64,000 nucleotides of DNA from an uncultured Pseudomonadota bacterium (GCA_903828595.1 CAIKMS010000008.1:186001-250000); one strand, 5' to 3'. Positions 35,295 to 44,115 are shown, numbered from the stretch's first letter. Notes: generated by a model from the sequence alone, not told the origin. A program made the numbers and translations.

Positions 35295-37187
35295 ATGAGG
35301 ACGCGTCCTAAGTACTGTCTCAATCGACTAAACCGCTGGCTTAAAACCTTGCACTGTGCGCAGGAACGCACGCCGGTTAAGCCCGCCCGATCATGGCGCC
35401 TCGGTGTCACGGTTCTATTTTGCCTTGCCGGCGTTATCGGCGCTGCTTGCTCGGCAGCGGCCAGCTGCACGATGCACACCATGGAGTTTCCAGTCACGAT
35501 GCAGGGCCTGCGCGCGCTCGTGTCCGCGAAGATGAATGACACCGATGTGCAGATGATCGTCGACAGCGGTGCGTTCTACAGCATGCTTAACCCAGCCAGT
35601 GCTAAGGCACTGAAGCTAAAGTTGGGACCCGCTCCTTTCGGTCTTTCGGTGCGCGGCACCAACGGCTCGGCAGAGGTCTCCATTGCCACCGTGAAGACCT
35701 TTACGCTTGCCAATACGGCTCTGCATGACATTCAGTTTTTGGTGGGAGGCAGCGACATCGGGGCGGGTAGCCCGGGGCTGCTGGGCCAAAATTTTCTTCA
35801 TCTGCACGACGTCGAGTATGACCTTGGACAAGGCGCCATTCGGCTGATCCGTGCCGATGACTGTGACCAAGACAACCTCGCCTATTGGGCACAAGCGACA
35901 AGACCGGTGCAGGTGATTGAGCTGTTATCCGACCCTACGGCACACGGGTTATCTCAAAAGTTGGCCGTAACGATCGGACCGGTATTCGTGAACGGGGTAC
36001 GACTTCGTGCTTTATTCGACACTGGCGCACCTTTGTCTATCCTGTCACTCAAAGGCGCCGCCGCAGCGGGCATCACGGTCGCCTCCCCGGGCGTGGTCAG
36101 TGCAGGCCAGAGCAGCGGCATCGGTGGTGGCAGTTATACCACCTACGTTTCGCCAGTGGCCAGCTTCAAGATTGGCGATGAGGAGATCAAAAACACGCGA
36201 CTTCGGTTTGGCGATATGTCTACCGAATATGACATGTTGCTGGGCGCAGATTTTTTTCTGTCGCATCGGCTCTATGTTGCCAACTCCCAGCGCAAAATTT
36301 TTATCACCTATAACGGGGGGCCGGTCTTTAAGTTGGAGAATCCCACCTCACCGAGCGAAGCGCCAGCTGTCGGTGCAGCCGCGCCGGGCACGGCGCAGTT
36401 CACAAACACAGACGCCGGGGATCTGAGCCGACGTGGCAACGCCTATGCGGCTAGGCGCGAGTTCGACTTAGCACTTGCGGCGCTTAATCGCGCCTGCGAA
36501 TTAGCGCCCGATAATTCCGAGTATCGCTCTCAGCGTGGTGCGGTGTATTTGCAGATGGGTCAGCGCGAAGCCGCGATAGCGGATTTTGATAAGGCCCTAG
36601 AGCTGGATCCACAAGTGGTTCGCGCGCGCCTCGCGCGAGCCAGACTTCAGATCGACAAAGGCAATACCGAGGCGGCAATTCTGGATATGTCGGCGCTGGA
36701 TACCACACTAGCCGCGCAGGCTAATGAGCGCTATGAGCTTGCAGACCTGTATCAGCGCGCCGGTCAGTCGAGCAACGCGACGGCGCAAATGACCCAATGG
36801 ATTGACGCTCATCCGGTCGATGCCCGGCTGGGTGCTGCACTAGCAGACAGGTGCTGGATTCGTGCCGTTGAGGGAAAAAACCTTGACCTGGCCCTAAGTG
36901 ATTGCAATTCGGCGATCCGACGTGTGGATCATTCGTCTGCCGTATTCGCCAGGGCTTCTGGCACGCGCGGCCTCGTTTATTTACTGAAAAGTGACTGCGA
37001 TAAAGCCATCGCTGACTACGATGGATCTCTTAAGCTTAAGTCGCAAAACGCGCCGGTGTTATACGGGCGAGGGATCTGCAAACGTCGCAAGGGTCTGACT
37101 GCCGCAGGAGATGAGGATATCGCTCAGGCGAAGGTCATGTTGCCGGAAGTGGAGGCGGACTTTGCCAAGCGAGGAATTAACCCGTAA
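35295..37187 (+). CDS. Double retropepsin-like aspartic protease domain protein with TPR repeats
   Basis: A 630-residue envelope protein. A single hydrophobic segment (LGVTVLFCLAGVIGAACSA, residues ~37-55) looks like a signal peptide or anchor after a basic N-terminus. Two retropepsin-like domains follow. The first (~60-195) has VDSGAFYS in place of the DTG triad and LLGQNFL; the second (~215-345) has LFDTGAPLSIL and LLGADFFLSHRL. From ~375 on come several TPR units (GNAYAARREFDLALAALNRACELAPDN and REAAIADFDKALELDPQ). The closest general class is clan AA single-domain bacterial aspartyl proteases with C-terminal TPR. Substrate and partner are unknown. No evident functional link to the adjacent cytochrome bd operon. 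Confidence 0.78.
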   Translation: MRTRPKYCLNRLNRWLKTLHCAQERTPVKPARSWRLGVTVLFCLAGVIGAACSAAASCTMHTMEFPVTMQGLRALVSAKMNDTDVQMIVDSGAFYSMLNPASAKALKLKLGPAPFGLSVRGTNGSAEVSIATVKTFTLANTALHDIQFLVGGSDIGAGSPGLLGQNFLHLHDVEYDLGQGAIRLIRADDCDQDNLAYWAQATRPVQVIELLSDPTAHGLSQKLAVTIGPVFVNGVRLRALFDTGAPLSILSLKGAAAAGITVASPGVVSAGQSSGIGGGSYTTYVSPVASFKIGDEEIKNTRLRFGDMSTEYDMLLGADFFLSHRLYVANSQRKIFITYNGGPVFKLENPTSPSEAPAVGAAAPGTAQFTNTDAGDLSRRGNAYAARREFDLALAALNRACELAPDNSEYRSQRGAVYLQMGQREAAIADFDKALELDPQVVRARLARARLQIDKGNTEAAILDMSALDTTLAAQANERYELADLYQRAGQSSNATAQMTQWIDAHPVDARLGAALADRCWIRAVEGKNLDLALSDCNSAIRRVDHSSAVFARASGTRGLVYLLKSDCDKAIADYDGSLKLKSQNAPVLYGRGICKRRKGLTAAGDEDIAQAKVMLPEVEADFAKRGINP

Positions 37188-37416
37188 GCAGCGCCGGCCA
37201 TACGCAGTTGTTTTACTCAAGCGCGATCCATTACTGATTACCGCAGCGACTTATTGGCTCAAGGTGCTGCTATTGATGAGGTAGTAAGTACATTTTAACG
37301 CAGCGTCTTTAAAAAAGCCGACCCAGCCTAAGCGCCGGTGGGAAGTCCGTATTTTCGCGTACTGCGCAATAACCGCGTCTTGGGTACGGTGACAGGGTCG
37401 CGGGAGAGCTGCCATC

Positions 37417-37617
37417 GTGAAATTACTGTTCAACCATTCTCAATGCGCAAGGTCCAGTCGGCCGGGGCGTGACGTCGGGATCGCGTTGGCTATAAAAATG
37501 GTGCTGCTCACGGCGCTCTACGGACTTTTTTTCAGTCCATCCCACAAGCCGCCAGCGAATGCTTCTGTCACCGGCGCGGCGCTGTTGGGAATACCGGAAT
37601 CGGAGCAGGCTAAATGA
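37417..37617 (+). CDS. cydP: Putative cytochrome bd small subunit CydP
   Basis: A 66-residue protein with one transmembrane helix (IALAIKMVLLTALYGLFF) followed by a short polar tail with SHKPPAN. This is the shape of CydP, a small protein encoded just before cydA in many proteobacteria. The start is a GTG with GGAGAG about 10 bases upstream. Its stop overlaps the cydA ATG (ATGA), so the two are coupled. A shorter form starting at an internal ATG (37489) is less likely, as it would remove the start of the helix. Confidence 0.75.
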   Translation: MKLLFNHSQCARSSRPGRDVGIALAIKMVLLTALYGLFFSPSHKPPANASVTGAALLGIPESEQAK

Positions 37618-39143
37618 GTTTAATGAGTTTGGTGGATCTATCCCGATTGCAGTTTGCCGTTACGGCGATTTATCACTTTTTGTTTGTGCCACTGACTCTG
37701 GGCTTATCGATTTTGATAGCCATCATGGAGAGCGTCTATGTCATGACGGGACGCGCTATTTGGCGTGAAATGACTCGGTTCTGGGGCGTACTTTTTGGCA
37801 TCAATTTTGCGATGGGTGTGGCCACCGGTATTACCATGGAGTTCCAATTTGGAACCAACTGGGCGTACTACTCCCACTATGTCGGTGACATTTTCGGTGT
37901 TCCACTGGCCATTGAAGGACTGATGGCTTTCTTTTTAGAAGGCACTTTCATTGGTTTATTTTTCCTGGGCTGGGACCGGTTAACTCGGTTGCAGCATTTG
38001 ATCGTCACCTGGCTGGTGGCCATCGGCAGCAATTTGTCGGCGCTGTGGATCTTGATTGCCAACGCCTGGATGCAAAATCCGACCGGTGCGCATTTTAATC
38101 CCGACACCATGCGTATGGAGCTGGATTCACTCAGCGCGGTGTTTTTTAACCCCGTAGCGCAATCCAAATTTGTTCATACGGTGAGTGCGGGATACGTGAC
38201 CGGTGCAGTTTTTGTGCTAGCAATTTCAGCGTGGTATTTGCTCAAAGGTCGCCATGTGGAGTTTGCCCAGCGATCGGCAACGGTGGCTATCAGCTTTGGC
38301 CTGGCCGCCTCCTTGTCGGTGGTGGTGCTCGGTGATGAGAGTGGTTACACCCTAACCGAACATCAGAAAATGAAAATCGCGGCCATTGAGAGTCTGTGGC
38401 ACACCGAGCCTGCGCCGGCTGGATTCACCCTGTTTGGTCTTCCGGATATGGCCAGTCGCTCGACTCACGCGCAACTACAGATTCCTTGGCTGCTGGGGTT
38501 GATCGCCACTCGCTCCATCGATACTGAGGTGCCTGGAATATTCGAGCTCGTGGATCGTGCTAAGACGCGAATCCAGGACGGCTTACCGGCCTATGACGCC
38601 CTCCACACGTTGCGTAAGCACCCTGAGGATGAGGAGGCACGCCGTGTGCTGACCGCGCATGCTGACGATCTGGGTTATGCCTTGTTGTTGCGTCGTTACA
38701 CCAATGAGCCCGCGTCCGCGACCCCGGCCCAGATCGAGCGGGCGGCTTGGGATACGGTGCCTTCAGTAGCCCCCATATTCTGGTCGTTTCGCGTGATGGT
38801 CGCGCTGGGTTTTGGTTTTATTGCGCTGTTTGCAGTGGGTTTTTATCAGGCCGCTCGCCGGCAGCTGGTACACAGTCCCCAATTCTTGAGGGTAGCGTTA
38901 TGGATGCTTCCCACCCCGTGGATTGCTGCTGAACTGGGCTGGTTTGTCGCCGAACACGGTCGCCAGCCGTGGGCCATTGAGGGCGTGTTGCCAACCTTTT
39001 TGGCTGTTTCACCGATTCCTGCTGCGAACGTCGCGCTGAGCCTGTTGGGATTTGTGGTTTTTTACAGCGTGCTCGCGGTATTTGATGTGATGTTGTTGCG
39101 TAAGTACATCCTGATCGGTCCTCGCGATACGGCGGCTAACTAA
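37614..39143 (+). CDS. cydA: Cytochrome bd ubiquinol oxidase subunit I
   Basis: A 509-residue integral membrane subunit. DLSRLQFAVTAIYHFLFVPLTLGL contains the haem b595 His ligand, WAYYSHYVGDIFGVPLAIEG is family-specific, and FVHTVSAGYVTGA holds another haem ligand His. GRQPWAIEG is the classical quinol-oxidase signature. The periplasmic quinol loop between LTEHQKMK and the PIFWSFRVMV helix is of the long (L) type seen in E. coli CydA. The oxidase reduces oxygen to water at low oxygen or under stress. It lies in the order cydP-cydA-cydB-cydX, all close. Confidence 0.96.
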   Translation: MSLMSLVDLSRLQFAVTAIYHFLFVPLTLGLSILIAIMESVYVMTGRAIWREMTRFWGVLFGINFAMGVATGITMEFQFGTNWAYYSHYVGDIFGVPLAIEGLMAFFLEGTFIGLFFLGWDRLTRLQHLIVTWLVAIGSNLSALWILIANAWMQNPTGAHFNPDTMRMELDSLSAVFFNPVAQSKFVHTVSAGYVTGAVFVLAISAWYLLKGRHVEFAQRSATVAISFGLAASLSVVVLGDESGYTLTEHQKMKIAAIESLWHTEPAPAGFTLFGLPDMASRSTHAQLQIPWLLGLIATRSIDTEVPGIFELVDRAKTRIQDGLPAYDALHTLRKHPEDEEARRVLTAHADDLGYALLLRRYTNEPASATPAQIERAAWDTVPSVAPIFWSFRVMVALGFGFIALFAVGFYQAARRQLVHSPQFLRVALWMLPTPWIAAELGWFVAEHGRQPWAIEGVLPTFLAVSPIPAANVALSLLGFVVFYSVLAVFDVMLLRKYILIGPRDTAAN

Positions 39144-39161
39144 ACTCATTAAGGGGCGATG

Positions 39162-40301
39162 ATGTTGGACTTTGCGACACTGAAAGTGATTTGGTGGCTG
39201 CTATTAGGCATCCTGCTCATAGGGTTTGCCATCATGGACGGCTTTGACTTAGGGGCCGGTATCTTATTGCCGTTTATCGCCCGCACCGATACGGAACGCC
39301 GCGTTGTGATTAACACCATAGGACCTGTCTGGGAAGGTAATCAGGTGTGGTTAATCTTAGGAGGCGGTGCCATCTTCGCGGCGTGGCCGGCCTTGTATGC
39401 GGCGAGTTTCTCCGGCTTCTATCTGGCCATGATGTTAGTACTGGCCGCGCTCATCTTAAGGCCCGTCGCCTTTAAGTTTCGCAGCAAGCTTTCCAACGCG
39501 CGCTGGCGTGCCAGCTGGGATTGGGCCCTGTTCGCAGGAGGTGCTGTGCCGACCTTGGTATTTGGCGTGGCGATGGGCAATTTGTTGCGGGGCGTCCCCT
39601 TTAGCTATGACGATGAATTACGCGCTACGTATGCATTCGGGCTTTTCGATCTGTTGAATCCTTTTTCGGTATTCTGTGGGTTAGTCAGCGTGGCGATGCT
39701 GACCACTCACGGTGCTGTGTATTTAGCCATGAAAACTGACGGGGTGATCGCCGCCCGCGCCCGGCACATTTCTAAACTAGCCGCATTGATCTGGTTTGCC
39801 TTGTTTGCGCTGGCCGGTCTTTGGTTATCGCAAAGTGGTTATGGACTGGAAATTCAACACGGTGCGCTGGCCGGGGCCTCGCCGGATCCTCGCGCGAAAA
39901 GCGCGGTACTTTCCAGCGGTGCATGGTTAGTTCACTACGCGCGCTGGCCGGTGCTGATGCTGGTGCCGGGGCTGGGACTGCTCGCGCCACTGTTGGTGGC
40001 GGCATGGAGTGGTACGCAACGACGGCTTGTGGTTTTTGTTATCAGCAGTCTGGGCATCGCGGGAGTCATCGGCTCCATGGGCGCAAGCCTTTTTCCGTTT
40101 CTTTTGCCCTCGTCATCCGATCCGAGCAGCAGTCTGACGGTATGGGACGCGTCGAGCAGTCAGCGTACGTTGGGGATTATGCTGGTGGCAGTAGCGATCT
40201 TCCTGCCTATCGTTCTTGCGTACACGGCCTGGGTCTACCGCGTGTTGCGTGGACCGGTGACCAGCGCTTATATCGAAGCCAATACCGATTCGAGTTATTA
40301 A
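39162..40301 (+). CDS. cydB: Cytochrome bd ubiquinol oxidase subunit II
   Basis: A ~379-residue membrane protein, with the conserved start [25 protein letters not shown] and [27 protein letters not shown]. It forms the structural partner of CydA. Two ATG codons (39159 and 39162) follow AAGGGG; the second has 5-base spacing and is preferred. It starts 18 bases after the cydA stop and is followed 9 bases later by cydX. Confidence 0.96.
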   Translation: MLDFATLKVIWWLLLGILLIGFAIMDGFDLGAGILLPFIARTDTERRVVINTIGPVWEGNQVWLILGGGAIFAAWPALYAASFSGFYLAMMLVLAALILRPVAFKFRSKLSNARWRASWDWALFAGGAVPTLVFGVAMGNLLRGVPFSYDDELRATYAFGLFDLLNPFSVFCGLVSVAMLTTHGAVYLAMKTDGVIAARARHISKLAALIWFALFALAGLWLSQSGYGLEIQHGALAGASPDPRAKSAVLSSGAWLVHYARWPVLMLVPGLGLLAPLLVAAWSGTQRRLVVFVISSLGIAGVIGSMGASLFPFLLPSSSDPSSSLTVWDASSSQRTLGIMLVAVAIFLPIVLAYTAWVYRVLRGPVTSAYIEANTDSSY

Positions 40302-40310
40302 GGAGTAGTT

Positions 40311-40442
40311 ATGTGGTACTTCAGTTGGGTCCTGGGATTAGGCTTGGCCTGTGCTTTTGCAATACTGAACGCTATGTGGTTTGAGCTTGATGCAGATCGC
40401 CAGGCCAATCAGAGACCGGCCCACCCGAAAAATATTTCCTGA
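40311..40442 (+). CDS. cydX: Cytochrome bd accessory subunit CydX
   Basis: A 43-residue single-helix protein beginning MWYFSWVLGLGLACAFAILN and continuing AMWFELDADRQ. This is the typical CydX (YbgT) sequence, needed for stable haem insertion in bd oxidases. The start has AAGGAG directly upstream. It is too short for common gene-finding cut-offs and could easily be missed. Confidence 0.95.
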   Translation: MWYFSWVLGLGLACAFAILNAMWFELDADRQANQRPAHPKNIS

Positions 40443-40609
40443 GCCAAGACACCGAGCGGTACGTTGGGAGCCGGCTTACCGCTAGGCTGATCGGGCAAGA
40501 TACTGATTGGTTTGAGCTGTAATCCGCTCCTGGCGCACTTACCGACGCTCTTACAGGAAAGTTGATTTAACTCAAAGCGTAGCCATAGCGCTCGCGAGAC
40601 TCTTTTTAT

Positions 40610-40687
40610 TGGTCGGAGTGACAGGATTTGAACCTGCGACTTCTACGTCCCGAACATAGCGGTCTAACAGACCTGAGCTACACCCGG
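40610..40687 (-). pseudogene. Degenerate tRNA-Pro (CGG) copy
   Basis: This 78-base segment is a diverged copy of the intact tRNA-Pro at 42631-42707. The 3' half (acceptor 3' strand with CCA, T arm, anticodon loop TTCGGGA) differs at only 3 of the first ~55 bases. The 5' half is damaged: the D stem pairs poorly, there is one extra base, and the acceptor has a C-C clash and a G-T pair. It directly adjoins an ispB fragment. A functional role is unlikely. Confidence 0.75.
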
Positions 40688-40722
40688 CGTTTATTAGCTG
40701 TAGGACTTCCTCTTCGGCAACG
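40684..40722 (-). repeat. Duplicated 39-base fragment of ispB
   Basis: 35 of 39 bases match 43270-43308 inside ispB. Translated, it reads AEEEVLQLINAG against AEGEVLQLMNAG of IspB. It is fused directly to the tRNA-Pro remnant, whereas in the intact locus these parts lie more than 560 bases apart. Confidence 0.75.
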
Positions 40723-40777
40723 TAGGCTAAGGGCGAGCGGGGTGCTCCCCGAGATTGAGCTGCTTCGCGGCGGCGAG

Positions 40778-41080
40778 TCACGCCGCATCAGACTGCATCA
40801 GTGCCTGCAATGCTATCGCTGGCTCTCTCTCTACGATCCTCAGCAGCGCCTTCGCCGGGCCGGTGGGCTCACGTCGCGCCTGCTCCCAGTTCTGAAGCGT
40901 TCTGACACTAACGTTAAGAAGCCGAGCGAACTGCGCCTGTGAAAGCTGTGCCTTCTCCCGCACGGCCTGCACCCTGGAAGGTGAGTAGATGTACTTTCGG
41001 GACGGCTTCTTTTCCCCACGCGCGATTGCTCCTGCCTGCTTCACGCTCTTCGCGAGCTCATTGAACAACTTTCGTTCCAT
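40778..41080 (-). CDS. HigA/NadS-type antitoxin, XRE helix-turn-helix protein
   Basis: A 100-residue DNA-binding protein. The N-terminal half is basic (IARGEKKPSRKYIYSPSRVQAVREK); the helix-turn-helix is LSQAQFARLLNVSVRTLQNWE followed by QARREPTGPAKALLRIVEREP. This matches NadS/HigA-like antitoxins that pair with a RelE/HigB toxin encoded just upstream. The ATG at 41080 has AGGAG at 8 bases, inside the toxin 3' end; the stop of the toxin frame and this start overlap (TGATG). The longer frame to 41326 would be antisense to nothing but is contradicted by the toxin remnant. It is intact although the toxin is broken. Confidence 0.82.
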   Translation of the reverse strand: MERKLFNELAKSVKQAGAIARGEKKPSRKYIYSPSRVQAVREKAQLSQAQFARLLNVSVRTLQNWEQARREPTGPAKALLRIVEREPAIALQALMQSDAA

Positions 41081-41396
41081 CAGCCGAACTCCTGCTTTAC
41101 GAGGGTTCGCATCACACGAAGTTGGTCTTCCGTCAGGTCTTCCTGACGTTCTTCGCGTACGCGACGAGCATGTAAATCTGTGATTTCGCCGTAACCCAAT
41201 AGTAGATGACCCTGGCGCCGCCTCGCTTAGCGCGACCCGCGACGCCGACTCGGTTCTTCCGAAGGCCCCCGCTTCGAGGAATGAGGTCGCCGGCATCGGG
41301 ATTGGCCAGCAGCCGCGCCTGCACAAGCCGGTACTCTTAATCGTCGACCAAGTCCTTGATCTGACGGGTGAATACCGGCGTTTCCAAGAAGATCAT
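41080..41396 (-). pseudogene. RelE/HigB-type toxin gene, inactivated by a stop and a frameshift
   Basis: Reading from the ATG at 41396: MIFLETPVFTRQIKDLVDD, then an in-frame TAA at 41337-41339 where relatives have Glu, then EYRLVQARLLANPDAGDLIP, RSGGLRKNRVGV and KRGGARVIYYWV, and YMLVAYAKN. After AYAKN a one-base loss shifts the frame; the ancestral end QEDLTEDQLRVMRTLVKQE is still readable in the next frame and terminates at the antitoxin start. Two independent lesions in a recognisable toxin make this a pseudogene. A 63-residue internal frame remains open but lacks the N-terminal strand. Confidence 0.82.
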
Positions 41397-41706
41397 TTGG
41401 TGAGTATACGCCTCTGGCGGATATGCGCCAGTGGCGTACCACTCCGGACGGATTTTAGACGGCTAGTCGGTCTGGCCGGATTGCACTGGGAGCATTTATC
41501 GGATGGCCCGCGAAAGCCCGGTTTTGACCCCTAGCGGTCCTTGGTCGACGTCCGCTCTGGGGCCGGTAACAGCTGGATGGTCATCTCTAGAACACGCCGA
41601 TCCGCCAGTTATTGGCAGATCAATTAAACGGAGGTTTGAAGGGTAAAGGTCCGCATTACCTGCCGCACGGCGCAGAAATCTGCGAATTCCTCGGTCCAAA
41701 ACGTAT
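41397..41706. other. 310-base stretch with no recognisable gene
   Basis: Lies between the broken toxin and the SIMPL-domain gene, both on the minus strand. A 67-residue open frame on the minus strand (41496-41699) has no family resemblance or ribosome site that I can see. It should hold the old toxin-antitoxin promoter. It may be remnant mobile DNA. Confidence 0.4.
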
Positions 41707-42471
41707 TCACCTAGGGACTACCGATGACGAGATAAACCTCCACCGACCAATGACATTGGCCGTCACCGTGATCGCGTTCGGGAGGATCTGAGTCGGTACC
41801 GGTGGTGGTGCTGCTTGCATTGCCCGCGCCGCTGTTACAACGACTTCTTGCACGCCGCCGTTGAACGTTTCGCCTGTCCGCTCCGTGCTCAACAACAATA
41901 ACTCGCCTAGCATTCCCCCGCCGGCTCGGGCCAGTGCTTGAGCATCGCCGAAGGCCGCTGCAACGGCCTGAGCTAAGGCCTGGTGCCGCGCTTCGTCGAT
42001 ATGATCCGCGCTAAACGTAACATCGGAGGCGCTCGTCGCGCCCGCTGAAAGAGCTTCGTCTATGAGCTCGCCGACCGTGGCTAGCTGATGCATCTGGATC
42101 TCAATGGTGTTGGTCGCCTCGAATGAAAAAGATTTTGCGCGCTGACCGTTGGATCCGTATTCCCATCGTCGATTGACCGACAGGTGAGACCCCTTTATTT
42201 CCGACCGGGTAAGCCCGACTCTTTCTAGCGTCGCGAGCACGTCTTTCGACAGACGTGCGTTGTTTTCACTCGCCGCGGCCGCACTCTGCCCGCGGGTATT
42301 GATCCCAATCGAGAATGCTGCCGTTGTCGGAGGCAGCGAAACTTCAGAGTGGCCGGACACGATGATCTGAGCGGGAGATCCCGGGACCGCAGGCTCCGCC
42401 GCAACGCAGAAGCCCACCATTCCAGCTGCAAGAATTAGGGCGGAAATCATGTCGGAACCAATTCGGTTCAT
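41707..42471 (-). CDS. SIMPL-domain (DUF541) periplasmic protein
   Basis: A 254-residue protein with a signal peptide (MISALILAAGMVGFCVAAEP) and a SIMPL domain: IIVSGHSEVSLPPTTAAFSIGI at the start, SEIKGSHLSVNRRWEY, and SASDVTFSADHIDEARHQALAQAV. SIMPL proteins are periplasmic, oligomeric, and linked in some species to oxidative-stress tolerance or to immune signalling. A short Ala/Pro-rich segment separates the domain from a hydrophobic C-terminus (AITVTANVIGRWRF). It lies inside the segment bounded by the two tRNA-Pro sequences, 159 bases downstream of the intact one. Confidence 0.8.
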   Translation of the reverse strand: MNRIGSDMISALILAAGMVGFCVAAEPAVPGSPAQIIVSGHSEVSLPPTTAAFSIGINTRGQSAAAASENNARLSKDVLATLERVGLTRSEIKGSHLSVNRRWEYGSNGQRAKSFSFEATNTIEIQMHQLATVGELIDEALSAGATSASDVTFSADHIDEARHQALAQAVAAAFGDAQALARAGGGMLGELLLLSTERTGETFNGGVQEVVVTAARAMQAAPPPVPTQILPNAITVTANVIGRWRFISSSVVPR

Positions 42472-42630
42472 TAGGTTGCTCCCAGCGATGCGTCGGCTCT
42501 TTTGTTGCGTTGTTAAACGTAAGGCGTCTAGCGCCTGATCGTCCTATCACAGGCGAGTATAGGCTTTAGGCGTTGATCTCGAAGCACGGATTTTCCCCGG
42601 GAATTCACGGTGAAAACCGTGAGGGCGTAA

Positions 42631-42707
<77 letters not shown>

Positions 42708-42761
42708 CGAGGATTTTCGCTGCTGCAGAGCAGCGGTACCTTCGTACGGATCGGGCGGATT

Positions 42762-43751
42762 TTAGAATGTTCGCGCGACGGCGAACATTGCTAGCTTTTT
42801 CAGCGCGTCTTTATGAACCGATTCGGGAATAGGCTCAAGTGCCGCCAGTGCCAGATCCGTCTCGCGTTGAGCGAGCTTTAAAGTGTAATTAAGGCCCCCG
42901 GTCGATTCAATGGCGGCCAGCACGCGCGGCAAGCTGTCTAAACCTCCCTGCTGAATCGCTTCGCGTAGCAGCAGGTTCTCGGCCCCGCTGGTGTGCTTGA
43001 GTGCATGGATCAAGGGTAGTGTGGGCTTGCCCTCGGCCAGGTCATCTCCCACATTCTTACCGCGTTCAGCGAAACTGCCCTGATAATCCAGCGCATCATC
43101 GACCAGTTGAAAGGCATTACCCACGTGCCGACCGTAGCTGGCCAAGGCAGACTCCAGCGCTTCAGGTGCACCACTGACTACAGCAGCAACCTGAGCACCG
43201 GCTTCAAAAAGTTTGGCGGTTTTTCGGTAGATCACCGCGAGGTAGCGCTCCTCGGTGGTGTCCGGATCACCGGCGTTCATTAGCTGTAGGACTTCACCTT
43301 CGGCAATGACGTTGGTGGCTTGCGCCAAGATCTCCAGCACTTTGACTGAATTCAGCCGAACCATAATCTGAAAGGCCCGCGAGTACAGGAAATCCCCTAC
43401 CAAAACGCTCGCCGAGTTGCCGAACACCGTGTGTGCGGTGTGGCGGCCGCGGCGCTGCTCGGAGCCGTCAACCACGTCGTCGTGCAGCAAAGTAGCGGTG
43501 TGGATGAACTCGATAATTACCGCCGCTGCCACCTGGGGGCCAAGCGCTGCCGCGCCGCAGGCGCGGGCGGCTAAAAGCACGAGCAGGGGACGCAGGCGTT
43601 TGCCGCCGCCGGTCAGGATGTAGCCTGCCACTTGATTCACCAGCGCCACATCGCTGGCCAGTTCTGCACGTGTGGTGGCATCCACGGCGATGAGATCGTC
43701 GCTGACCGGGGCGCGTATCCGCTCAATCGGGGTGTAAGTATCGTCTGTCAT
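42762..43751 (-). CDS. ispB: Octaprenyl diphosphate synthase (polyprenyl synthetase)
   Basis: A 329-residue trans-prenyltransferase. The first Asp-rich motif is LLHDDVVDGSEQRRG, the second LVDDALDYQG, and GGGKRLRPLLVLLAARA precedes them. It makes the side chain of ubiquinone or menaquinone by chain elongation of farnesyl diphosphate. The frame is open to 43802, but the ATG at 43751 gives the normal start MTDDTYTPIERIRAPV. It is divergent from rplU across a repeat-containing gap, as in many gammaproteobacteria. Confidence 0.95.
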   Translation of the reverse strand: MTDDTYTPIERIRAPVSDDLIAVDATTRAELASDVALVNQVAGYILTGGGKRLRPLLVLLAARACGAAALGPQVAAAVIIEFIHTATLLHDDVVDGSEQRRGRHTAHTVFGNSASVLVGDFLYSRAFQIMVRLNSVKVLEILAQATNVIAEGEVLQLMNAGDPDTTEERYLAVIYRKTAKLFEAGAQVAAVVSGAPEALESALASYGRHVGNAFQLVDDALDYQGSFAERGKNVGDDLAEGKPTLPLIHALKHTSGAENLLLREAIQQGGLDSLPRVLAAIESTGGLNYTLKLAQRETDLALAALEPIPESVHKDALKKLAMFAVARTF

Positions 43752-43839
43752 GGTGCGGATGCTAACCGATCCGGACCCGCGGGCGGGGGCCTTAAACGGC
43801 ACGCTGGCTCATATTGTGGGATCATTGCGGCACTGCTGG

Positions 43840-43921
43840 GCGATTGATACGCGATTGATACGCGATTGATACGCGATTGATACGCGATTGATCCGCAATT
43901 GATCCGCAATTGATCCGCAAT
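43840..43921. repeat. 11-base tandem repeat array between ispB and rplU
   Basis: Seven complete 11-base units and a partial one. Units 1-4 are GCGATTGATAC, unit 5 is GCGATTGATCC, units 6-7 are GCAATTGATCC, and it ends with GCAAT. Three units contain GATC. The period is near one DNA helical turn. It lies 89 bases upstream of the ispB start and about 85 bases upstream of the rplU promoter's -35 element. Confidence 0.95.
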
Positions 43922-44005
43922 CGGCCGGTTGCCGGACCGCTTGGCCGTTCTACGGCGGTATCCCCAGCATATGCGCTGAGTCTGGCGCCCAATCCGTAAA
44001 CAGTT

Positions 44006-44034
44006 TTGACGCAACGCCCTAAGGTATCTATACT
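44006..44034 (+). promoter_or_regulatory. Sigma-70-type promoter of rplU-rpmA
   Basis: TTGACG at 44006-44011 and TATACT at 44029-44034, with a 17-base spacer, a near-consensus vegetative promoter. Transcription should start near 44041, leaving a leader of about 75 bases before rplU. Confidence 0.75.
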
Positions 44035-44115
44035 CTCCGATTCACTGCGGGGCTGAACCCGCCCTCAGTGACCGGTTTTTTCGGCGCGCTGGGTTTGCGA
44101 TATTTCGGAGCACAC

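Noticed and set aside
37251-37433. 60-residue minus-strand frame upstream of cydP
   Set aside because: It overlaps the cydP start and promoter region and has no recognisable features.
40572-40781. 69-residue open frame on the minus strand near the tRNA-Pro remnant
   Set aside because: It is a chance frame through the degenerate tRNA-Pro and the ispB fragment; the IspB-like peptide is short and has no supporting start signal.
41081-41326. Longer N-terminus for the antitoxin
   Set aside because: That frame runs across the recognisable toxin remnant in another frame; ATG 41080 has AGGAG and the expected overlap with the toxin stop.
41496-41699. 67-residue minus-strand frame
   Set aside because: No ribosome site, no family resemblance, and it lies in a decayed segment.
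43840-43921. Possible CRISPR array
   Set aside because: Units are 11 bases, directly adjoining with no spacers; no cas genes are in the window.
43748-44014. 88-residue minus-strand frame across the 11-base repeats
   Set aside because: Its repetitive sequence only reflects the DNA repeats, whose 11-base period is not a multiple of three, and it overlaps the ispB start.
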